Positions 1 to 5,143 of a stretch of DNA of 7,250 bases are shown one piece after another; position 1 is the first letter of the stretch; each line of letters begins with the position of its first letter. The translations under genes were made by a program, and so were the position numbers. The notes under the pieces are model-generated. The model was not told where the DNA came from. It saw only the letters and a list, made by a program, of their open reading frames with translations, and ran no database searches. The stretch is from Alphaproteobacteria bacterium (GTDB lineage: Bacteria; Pseudomonadota; Alphaproteobacteria; Rhizobiales; Hyphomicrobiaceae). Location: assembly GCA_024279745.1 (NCBI GenBank), contig JAJRRE010000323.1, positions 1 to 7,250 of the forward strand. Reading direction: 5' to 3'.

Positions 1-516
1 CAAAAATATATCCGCCGAGCGCTGATAAAGCTGACACGACAATTTGCCGTCCACCACGTAGAACTGAAACAGACAATGGCACGGCGCCAGCGCCATGTCG
101 GGCAAGTCCGCCGGGTTCCACGCCGACACAATGATGCGGCGGCTATCGGGATTGGATTGCAAGGTTTCGACGACTTGAGCGATCTGATCGACAACATTGC
201 CGCCCGGAGCCGCCCAGTTGCGCCATTGCTTGCCGTAGACGGGTCCTAAATCTCCGGCCTCATCGGCCCATTCATCCCAGATCCGCACGCCATTTTCACG
301 TAGATAGCCGATATTGGTATCGCCGTTCAAAAACCACAGCAGCTCGTGAACAATGGATTTGAGGTGCAATTTCTTGGTTGTCACCAGCGGAAACCCATCA
401 GCCAGATCAAACCGCATCTGATAGCCAAAGACACTGAGCGTCCCGGTGCCGGTGCGGTCGTCTTTGCGAATGCCATTGTCACGAACATGGCGCATGAGAT
501 CTAAATATTGCTGCAT
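1..516 (-). CDS. thyA: Thymidylate synthase, N-terminal 172 residues (cut by window edge)
   Basis: Makes dTMP from dUMP using 5,10-methylene-tetrahydrofolate, in the cytoplasm. The reading frame runs unbroken from ATG at 516 to base 1, giving 172 codons; E. coli ThyA has 264 residues, so about a third is missing to the left. Visible landmarks are the phosphate-loop motif DRTGTGT (residues 20-26), IWDEWAD (79-85), GPVYGKQWRNW (91-101), PDSRRIIVSAWNP (123-135) and the catalytic cysteine in APCH at Cys146, the same number as in E. coli. The visible part ends in QRSADIFL, a conserved stretch. An AGGCAGGA ribosome-binding site (521-528) lies 4 bases before the ATG. It follows the polymerase-like gene on the same strand after 110 bases and may be partly co-transcribed with it. 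It is a housekeeping gene and marks the border of the polysaccharide locus. Confidence 0.97.
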   Translation of the reverse strand, partial: MQQYLDLMRHVRDNGIRKDDRTGTGTLSVFGYQMRFDLADGFPLVTTKKLHLKSIVHELLWFLNGDTNIGYLRENGVRIWDEWADEAGDLGPVYGKQWRNWAAPGGNVVDQIAQVVETLQSNPDSRRIIVSAWNPADLPDMALAPCHCLFQFYVVDGKLSCQLYQRSADIFL

Positions 517-520
517 GGCA

Positions 521-528
521 TCCTGCCT
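521..528 (-). promoter_or_regulatory. Ribosome-binding site of thyA
   Basis: Read on the minus strand, AGGCAGGA sits 4 bases before the thyA ATG. It supports the start at 516. An earlier ATG at 521 is in a different frame. Confidence 0.6.
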
Positions 529-560
529 AGCGCGATTCCGCTGCAATCCCAAACCCGGTT

Positions 561-583
561 GCTTTCGTTGACCACAAGAAAGC
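561..583. other. Inverted repeat between the polymerase-like gene and thyA
   Basis: GCTTTC (561-566) and GAAAGC (578-583) form a perfect 6-bp stem around an 11-base loop. There is no T-run after it on either strand, so it is at most a weak terminator or processing hairpin. I see no convincing promoter in this 110-base gap. Confidence 0.25.
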
Positions 584-626
584 CGTCCGATCCGAGGACT
601 TGCAGCAGCGGCCAAAGATCAACGGT

Positions 627-2258
627 TCAATTTCCATCACGATCTTTATCAGATGGCTTACCGTCGCCCCATTCGGAAGGCCACTGAATGTCCTTGCCCC
701 ACTGGGTTTGATCGATAGGCAGGGGCGGTTTTTTTGTATCTGCGACCGAGGCTGGCGGCACGAACCGGTCGGCGGTATTTGAAGCTTTCGCGCCCCCCGC
801 AGCCGCCTGCTGGCTTGATCGCCCTCTGCGCGCCGACGTTGCTCCCCCGCCCAGCCAGTTCAGCAAGGCATCCACCCATCCCTCTTTTGTTTCCTGGGCG
901 TTGCTCACAGGATCGATCAGTAGCGCGCAAGAATAGGCAAAAACGCTGGCCAAGGCGCCTGTTCGCAAAGGATAGTCAACAAGAGAATGGGCGATCAAAA
1001 GGCCGATGATGATGGTAGCGCTACGAGCCAGTGTTTGATCGATGGCTTGTGCCCCGGGCCAGGTTTGCCGCCACATATAGATCGTCCTGGTGATATAAAA
1101 AACTCCAAACAGCGCCATTAAAATAAGACTAATAGTCCCCGCCTCAAGCCAAAATTCCAGCACGTCGTTATGAGCGCGGTTAATGTATTGGTCGGCGCGG
1201 ACGTCGCTAGCCTTTTCGAACATCGCATAGACAGGCACAAAGGTCCCCATGCCAGCACCTGTGGGCATAAACGACCACGCCGCCTCCAAGGTTGTCCTTA
1301 CAATAATCGAGCGACCGCTTTCGAGTAGACTGTCATCCAAGCGATCCAATATTCGATAAAGAGCGAACTGCGTTGAAAATATAAATGCAAGTACGAGCAC
1401 GGTAAAGCTGATGACGATCTTACGTGACACCTTAGCCATTCCCTCGCTGCGATCGCGCCCTAACGTTAAGGCATAGCCACCGAATAAAGCCAGGATTGTG
1501 AGACCGGTACCGGCGCGCGAACGGATCATCATTTGGGCGCCGATGAGAACTACAATAAGCGAAACACTGACAATCAGGAAAGTGATTACACCAGCCTCTA
1601 TCTTGATAGCGCGCCCGCTTGCGAAGACGTTTCTTAAATGGGAGGCAATCCAAGCGGCAAGGAACAAAATAATTGAATAAACAAGTGCTGAAAAATGATT
1701 GCGGTTTGCAAAGAAACCATTGGCTTCAGGAGGTCCGTCAGCACCATAAAAACGTAATGGGCTTAAGTAGCCCTGTGCCACCTGCAACATGCCGATCAAG
1801 ACACTGACGATGCCAAAGACTATAATGACAACACTAAGCAGGCGGCGGTCACGGTAGCCAAGTAGCAGGGTTATCAAAAACATTGTTAGGGGCGGTAACA
1901 GGGCAGCAAGGCTCAACCAGGTTGCACGCGGTGAAACGCTGATTGGAAACCAGTTTAGTTTTAGTCCAGCGACATTGAGCGAGGAGGCGACAACCTCATA
2001 TCCAGGAAGCATCGCGCGCATTTGCGGTGGCAGGGGAAGCAACTGGATTAAATGCACTGCAACCAAGGCTAAACACAGAGCAATTGCCAGCGTTGCGGAA
2101 CGGTTCAGTTTTTCGAAGGAAAGGCGCCAAAGTGCAAAAACCAAAACCGGAATGGCTAGAAACTGCAGTATCGCATCGGACAAATATCCGGACTTCCCTC
2201 CGCCGCCACCAAGTAACAGGGCAGCGATCAACAGCGCGATTGCATATATAGATGCCAT
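627..2258 (-). CDS. O-antigen polymerase/ligase-like (Wzy/WaaL superfamily) membrane protein
   Basis: Probably polymerises (or ligates) undecaprenyl-linked oligosaccharide repeats at the periplasmic face of the inner membrane. From ATG 2258 the protein has 543 residues with about 12 hydrophobic segments (roughly 3-17, 26-44, 56-74, 115-134, 140-160, 191-208, 224-244, 252-267, 281-300, 375-396, 413-431, 434-448). Family signatures are FFANRNHFSAL (182-192) just before a membrane segment, MPTGAGMGTF (331-340), and RAHNDVLEFWLEAG (361-374) at the end of the large periplasmic loop, typical of the O-antigen ligase/polymerase family. Residues 449-543 form a hydrophilic tail rich in Ala, Gly and charged residues, with several Trp near the end. 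A GTG at 2309 would add 17 residues, but those codons lie in a hairpin with a T-rich tail, and AGGCG stands 7 bases before ATG 2258, so I chose 2258. Polymerase and ligase cannot be told apart from sequence; the locus context favours polymerase. Confidence 0.85.
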   Translation of the reverse strand: MASIYAIALLIAALLLGGGGGKSGYLSDAILQFLAIPVLVFALWRLSFEKLNRSATLAIALCLALVAVHLIQLLPLPPQMRAMLPGYEVVASSLNVAGLKLNWFPISVSPRATWLSLAALLPPLTMFLITLLLGYRDRRLLSVVIIVFGIVSVLIGMLQVAQGYLSPLRFYGADGPPEANGFFANRNHFSALVYSIILFLAAWIASHLRNVFASGRAIKIEAGVITFLIVSVSLIVVLIGAQMMIRSRAGTGLTILALFGGYALTLGRDRSEGMAKVSRKIVISFTVLVLAFIFSTQFALYRILDRLDDSLLESGRSIIVRTTLEAAWSFMPTGAGMGTFVPVYAMFEKASDVRADQYINRAHNDVLEFWLEAGTISLILMALFGVFYITRTIYMWRQTWPGAQAIDQTLARSATIIIGLLIAHSLVDYPLRTGALASVFAYSCALLIDPVSNAQETKEGWVDALLNWLGGGATSARRGRSSQQAAAGGAKASNTADRFVPPASVADTKKPPLPIDQTQWGKDIQWPSEWGDGKPSDKDRDGN

Positions 2259-2270
2259 AATTGCACGCCT

Positions 2271-2307
2271 AAAACGAAAATGCCGGCTGGCTTTTCTTCC
2301 AACCGGC
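2271..2307 (-). terminator. Hairpin with T-rich tail just before the polymerase-like gene (terminator or attenuator)
   Basis: On the minus strand GCCGGTTGG (2307-2299) pairs with CCAGCCGGC (2290-2282) across an 8-base loop, followed by ATTTTCGTTTT (2281-2271). In the minus-strand RNA all nine positions pair, one as a U-G wobble; in the plus-strand RNA the same position is a C-A mismatch. The asymmetry and the T-rich tail point to function on the minus strand. It lies 13 bases before ATG 2258, so it could end transcripts from the upstream gene or attenuate expression of the polymerase-like gene. Confidence 0.5.
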
Positions 2308-2312
2308 ACGGC

Positions 2313-2350
2313 CTAGTCATAAAAAGATTGGCTAGTCACAACAAGATTAG
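2313..2350. repeat. 19-bp direct repeat, two tandem copies
   Basis: Copy 1 (2313-2331) is CTAGTCATAAAAAGATTGG and copy 2 (2332-2350) is CTAGTCACAACAAGATTAG, identical at 16 of 19 positions with no spacer. The pair lies directly upstream of the polymerase-like gene in its direction of transcription, before the hairpin. Two sites about two helical turns apart would suit a dimeric regulator, but no regulator is identifiable here. Confidence 0.65.
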
Positions 2351-2371
2351 CAACAATAATGCAAGTGCCAA
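2344..2371 (-). promoter_or_regulatory. Weak candidate promoter for the polymerase-like gene
   Basis: On the minus strand TTGGCA (2371-2366) and TAATCT (2349-2344) are 16 bases apart. The -10 match is poor (three of six), but it falls inside the second 19-bp repeat, so a protein bound to the repeats would cover it. Read-through from the upstream gene is an equally good explanation of expression. Confidence 0.2.
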
Positions 2372-2483
2372 AACACTGACTACAAGGCCACTTCACCAAC
2401 AACCAACCGTTCAATCGGCATTTTCAGTTTGCAAGTTCACTATGATGCTTACTTACTCACTGCTCAAGCGTGCCTAACCTACC

Positions 2484-2503
2484 AAAACGAACCTTGTTCG
2501 ATT
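2484..2503 (-). terminator. Small candidate terminator after the FecR-like gene
   Basis: CGAAC (2488-2492) and GTTCG (2496-2500) form a 5-bp stem with a 3-base loop. On the minus strand it is followed by TTTT (2487-2484), about 30 bases after the stop codon of the FecR-like gene. The stem is short, so termination may be partial. The plus strand has ATTT after it, so weak bidirectional action is possible. Confidence 0.35.
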
Positions 2504-2531
2504 TGCTGAAATGGCGATTTAAAGATAACGC

Positions 2532-2999
2532 TTAATTGCTAACTGGTTTGTCGTCTTTGTTATTGCTCGCAATGATGGCGATACCAGCGCCGATAGCAAC
2601 GGCACCAGCCCCCACCAAACAGGTCGACAATGGAATTCCTGGAAGACATTGCGGACCTGGCACACCAGCAGGAGCACCACCTGCGGACTGCCGCATTGCC
2701 GTACTTCTAAGTTGAGCCAATCGCTTTGCTTGCTTGGCATTATCGGCCACAGTTTTAATGCGTCCTGGGTTCACATCGATCGCATAGGCTGCGGAATAAA
2801 CGATTCTGGCGCTTGCCTTAGGACCGGTTATCACGATGTCGCCTGGCTTAACAGCAACCGTTCCTGACACGACTTTAAAGCCGTCGCCGCTATTCAACCT
2901 GACTTCGCCAGAAATATCTGTCAAAGTGGTGGCCTGTGCGACAGTAGCGCCCAGCGCCACGCACAGAACCAAAGAAAATAAATTAATTAGATTGCGCAT
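2532..2999 (-). CDS. Small exported protein with FecR-like domain and C-terminal hydrophobic segment
   Basis: A 155-residue protein of unknown function. Residues 1-23 look like a Sec signal peptide (positive n-region, hydrophobic core, AQA before a likely cleavage at 23/24). Residues 26-84 resemble a FecR-type beta domain: an SGEV start, a VKPGDIVITGPKASARI stretch and a final DVNPGRIKTV, the pattern expected from FecR-like proteins in polysaccharide loci. A basic linker (88-103) is followed by a Gly/Pro/Ala-rich stretch with two cysteines (118, 127), a Gly/Ala-rich hydrophobic segment (about 126-144) and a polar tail, NNKDDKPVSN. The hydrophobic segment could anchor it in the inner membrane. 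The start has only a weak GGGG ribosome-binding site (3011-3008), 8 bases before the ATG and in the loop of a 5-bp hairpin. Neighbours suggest a role in polysaccharide assembly or envelope sensing, but this is inference. Confidence 0.75.
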   Translation of the reverse strand: MRNLINLFSLVLCVALGATVAQATTLTDISGEVRLNSGDGFKVVSGTVAVKPGDIVITGPKASARIVYSAAYAIDVNPGRIKTVADNAKQAKRLAQLRSTAMRQSAGGAPAGVPGPQCLPGIPLSTCLVGAGAVAIGAGIAIIASNNKDDKPVSN

Positions 3000-3276
3000 C
3001 TGCAGTACCCCACTGCTGTTGGAAACACATCCCTGACTTAGTAGCCAGAAATAACATCGTCTACTTCATTATCATTTAAGAGTCGCGTATAGTTACCTCC
3101 TGAGAAGCCCATAGGTCAATTGATATCTGCACTGTAGACGTCTTGCCAACACGTTTGTCACGGCTTTCACATTGGGTCCGTTGCGGAAATACAACATTCA
3201 ACCGCTGTAGTTTTGTTATTCCTTTGCGACTTCCGACAAAGTCTCGACAAGACATGTTATTATGGTCGATACTCAG

Positions 3277-3291
3277 TGGCCGACACGGCCA
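3277..3291. promoter_or_regulatory. 15-bp palindrome, possible operator
   Basis: TGGCCG, three bases (ACA), then CGGCCA is a perfect 6-bp inverted repeat. Its GC-rich arms stand out in the AT-rich divergent region. It lies 14 bases after the TATTAT box at 3258-3263. It has the size and symmetry of a dimeric regulator site, but it could also be a short hairpin in a leader RNA. Confidence 0.4.
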
Positions 3292-3294
3292 TAG

Positions 3295-3339
3295 TAACTG
3301 ACAAGATTATAGAAAACTGAATTGCTGAATAACTGACAA
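3295..3339. repeat. TAACTGACAA direct repeat, two copies
   Basis: Exact 10-base copies lie at 3295-3304 and 3330-3339, 35 bases start to start, with a third ACTGA core at 3316-3320 between them. The region is AT-rich, so part of the similarity may be compositional. Confidence 0.35.
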
Positions 3340-3496
3340 ATAATTGAACAAATCAAAGAGAATACGAGTTATAGGAACAACGGGCGAGCGCTGAGAGCAA
3401 CATCGCTAGAACCATGTCGTTCAAGGGCTGGCTCAAAGAAATATTTTTATTCATTCAACTACAATGATGCAGTTCGCCTACATGACAGTGGGCTTT

Positions 3497-3502
3497 AAGG
3501 AG
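3497..3502 (+). promoter_or_regulatory. Ribosome-binding site that selects the TTG start of the phosphatase gene
   Basis: AAGGAG lies 6 bases before TTG at 3509. The upstream in-frame ATGs at 3464, 3467 and 3482 have no comparable site. The TTG places the start one residue before IDLHCH, where CpsB-family proteins usually begin. Confidence 0.65.
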
Positions 3503-3508
3503 CTGAAC

Positions 3509-4360
3509 TTGATCGATCTTCATTGTCATTTATTGCCAGGTATTGACGACGGCGCCGCAGATCTTACCCAATCCATCGAAATGGCACGCGCTTTCGTTGC
3601 CGATGGTGTGTCGGTGGTCGCTTGTACGCCGCACATTCTGCCCGGACTTTATCACAATTCGGGCCCCCAGATTACCCAGGCAGTCGCCAACCTGCAACAA
3701 GAGTTGGATAGAGAAGGTATTGCCTTGCAGCTGATAAGCGGGGCAGATAATCATGTGATCCCCGACTTTGTTGCCGGCCTGCAATCGGGGCATCTTTTGC
3801 CACTTGGAAATACGCGATATGTTCTGGTTGAGCCGCCTCATCATAGCGTGCCGGCGCGATTGGAAGATTTGTTTTTCGAGATCTTGGTGGCCGGGTACAT
3901 TCCCATTCTCACGCATCCAGAGCGTTTGAACTGGATTACCTCTCACTATGAGGTTTTCCAGCGGCTGGCTGCTGCGGGTGTATGGATGCAAATAACTGCC
4001 GGTTCGCTCACCGGGTCGTTTGGGCGCGGACCGAGACACTGGTGCAAAAAGATGTTATCTGATGGCATTGTGCATATTATCTCCACCGATGCACATGATA
4101 TGATCAGGCGCCCACCGATTCTTGGCCAAGGCAGGGCGGCGGCCGCCGAGCTGATTGGTGATGACGAAGCAGAGTATATGGTCGTAACACGGCCACAGGG
4201 AGTTTTAGAAAATGTATCGCCAACGGATCTACCCATACCTCAACCGATTGAGTTTGATTTCGAGAAATCGGGCTTTGGTGGGAGGGGCCATCGCAAAAGC
4301 GCTCCTCATAGTGATGGCAACGGTCTCGCTGGCCGGTTGCGGCGCCACTTCTTTAACTGA
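3509..4360 (+). CDS. CpsB/CapC-family (PHP) protein-tyrosine phosphatase
   Basis: Metal-dependent cytoplasmic phosphatase expected to remove phosphate from the tyrosine tail of the Wzc-type kinase encoded two genes downstream. From TTG 3509 it has 283 residues. PHP-type metal-ligand motifs are in order: DLHCHLLPGIDDGA (3-16), CTPH (39-42), GAD (78-80, where many relatives have GAE), THPER (135-139) and STDAHD (192-197). ITAGSLTGSFG (162-172) is also typical. The core ends near residue 237; relatives are usually about 240-260 residues long. The last 50 or so residues form a Pro-rich then Gly/basic tail ending in RLRRHFFN, encoded in DNA that also encodes the next gene in another frame. Start: AAGGAG stands 6 bases before TTG 3509; ATG 3464 would add 15 residues and lacks a ribosome-binding site. 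Family assignment is firm, the start likely, the substrate inferred from context. Confidence 0.9.
   Translation: MIDLHCHLLPGIDDGAADLTQSIEMARAFVADGVSVVACTPHILPGLYHNSGPQITQAVANLQQELDREGIALQLISGADNHVIPDFVAGLQSGHLLPLGNTRYVLVEPPHHSVPARLEDLFFEILVAGYIPILTHPERLNWITSHYEVFQRLAAAGVWMQITAGSLTGSFGRGPRHWCKKMLSDGIVHIISTDAHDMIRRPPILGQGRAAAAELIGDDEAEYMVVTRPQGVLENVSPTDLPIPQPIEFDFEKSGFGGRGHRKSAPHSDGNGLAGRLRRHFFN
4197..4202 (+). promoter_or_regulatory. Ribosome-binding site of the Wza-type gene, inside the phosphatase gene
   Basis: AGGGAG lies 9 bases before ATG 4212, within the upstream coding sequence. It supports translation starting there, 149 bases before the phosphatase gene ends. Confidence 0.5.
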
Positions 4361-5054
4361 GGCCAACACGCCCCCAAGCGGGCTTGCTTCAGCCAGTTCT
4401 CTTGCTTCCGCCAATTCTGGCCAAGTCCGTTTCCGTGTCGCCGGGCATGATGCCAGTAGTGTCCAACCAATTGTTGCAAAACTGGCTCTAACCTCCAGCA
4501 GCGCAACAGCCTACAAAGTCGGCCCGCAGGATGTGTTGGATATCACCGTATTCAAAGTCGCTGAATTATCGAAAACCGTTCAGATCTCGGCGGTCGGCAC
4601 GATCAACTATCCGTTGCTCGGCGAGGTCTCAGTGGCGGGACAAACAGCGCGTGAAATCGAGCAGAACATGACCAAGAGACTTGGGGCCAAATATTTGCAA
4701 AAGCCACAAGTGACGGTTTTTATCAAAGAGTATAACAGCCAAAAGGTCACTGTTGAAGGCGCAGTAAAAAAGCCTGGTGTGTTTCCAATACGCGGCGGCA
4801 TGACGCTAATTCAATCCATCGCGACAGCAGAAGGTTTTACCGAGTTGTCTGATGAAGTCGTTATTGTTTTTCGGCAAGTCAACGGGCAACGCAAAGCGTT
4901 AAAACATGATATCGGAGCCATTCGTTCCGGCAGTAAGGCTGATATAGCCTTGCAAGCTGGCGACGTGGTTATGGTTGGTACGTCAGCTATCAAAAAGGGC
5001 TGGAACACCCTAATGAAGGGCGCGCCACTGGCCAAACTTCTTTTGCTGCTCTGA
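4212..5054 (+). CDS. Wza-type polysaccharide export lipoprotein
   Basis: Outer-membrane-associated export protein for capsule or exopolysaccharide, 280 residues. Residues 20-42 form a lipoprotein signal peptide (RNR, then a hydrophobic stretch) ending in lipobox LAGC with acylated Cys43; the next residue is Gly, so outer-membrane sorting is expected. A Ser/Ala-rich linker (50-98) follows. The polysaccharide export domain (about 99-172) opens with AYKVGPQDVLDITVF and contains INYPLLGEVSVAGQT. An SLBB domain (about 177-230) contains VTVEGAVKKPGVFPIRGGMTL. Residues 245-255 (IALQAGDVVMV) close the fold. It is much shorter than E. coli Wza (379 residues), with one clear SLBB domain and only a short C-terminal stretch ending in five Leu. 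The start lies inside the phosphatase gene; no other in-frame start keeps a full signal peptide with a better ribosome-binding site. The Wzc-type gene follows after about 90 bases. Confidence 0.9.
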   Translation: MYRQRIYPYLNRLSLISRNRALVGGAIAKALLIVMATVSLAGCGATSLTEANTPPSGLASASSLASANSGQVRFRVAGHDASSVQPIVAKLALTSSSATAYKVGPQDVLDITVFKVAELSKTVQISAVGTINYPLLGEVSVAGQTAREIEQNMTKRLGAKYLQKPQVTVFIKEYNSQKVTVEGAVKKPGVFPIRGGMTLIQSIATAEGFTELSDEVVIVFRQVNGQRKALKHDIGAIRSGSKADIALQAGDVVMVGTSAIKKGWNTLMKGAPLAKLLLLL

Positions 5055-5143
5055 TATTGCTGTCCTGCCACTAGACCGCACCAAATAGTAGCATATGCAT
5101 TGCTGTGAGGAGCGGTTCTGCGCCCAGAACATGACGAATGCGA

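Larger units (their letters stand above)
3000..3508. promoter_or_regulatory. Divergent intergenic control region
   Basis: About 500 AT-rich bases without a convincing gene separate the two arms and should hold both promoters. Items seen: TATTAT at 3258-3263 with CCGACA 19 bases upstream (plus strand, weak); TTGAAC (3344-3349) and AGTTAT (3367-3372) 17 bases apart (plus strand, weak); a perfect TATAAT on the minus strand (3311-3306) with no good -35; CGACAA at 3234 and 3245, one helical turn apart; TAACTGACAA twice; a 15-bp palindrome; and AGGAGGT on the minus strand (3101-3095). No single promoter can be called with confidence. Confidence 0.4.

Noticed and set aside
504..626. The reading frame of the polymerase-like gene stays open for 41 codons after its TGA stop, into the start of thyA.
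   Set aside because: An open run of this length is not rare by chance, no homology is recognisable, and it overlaps the thyA start in another frame. Read-through or a selenocysteine reading has no support.
2259..2309. GTG 2309 as the start of the polymerase-like protein, adding 17 basic residues.
   Set aside because: Those codons coincide with a strong hairpin and T-rich tail, there is no ribosome-binding site before the GTG, and ATG 2258 has AGGCG at good spacing.
2350..2371. A sigma-54-like promoter (TGGCAC followed by TTGCA) on the minus strand upstream of the polymerase-like gene.
   Set aside because: The two elements abut; sigma-54 sites need five bases between TGGCAC and TTGCA so that GG and GC are one turn apart.
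3136..3143. The 8-base palindrome AGACGTCT in the divergent region.
   Set aside because: Too short to separate from chance, with no flanking symmetry.
3530..4039. A 169-codon open frame on the minus strand opposite the phosphatase gene.
   Set aside because: It is antisense to a clearly recognised family with all its metal-binding motifs, and its translation shows no recognisable domain.
5055..5143. A promoter or terminator in the gap between the Wza-type and Wzc-type genes, including GCATATGC at 5092-5099.
   Set aside because: No stem with a T-run and no convincing -35/-10 pair; co-transcription is the simpler reading.
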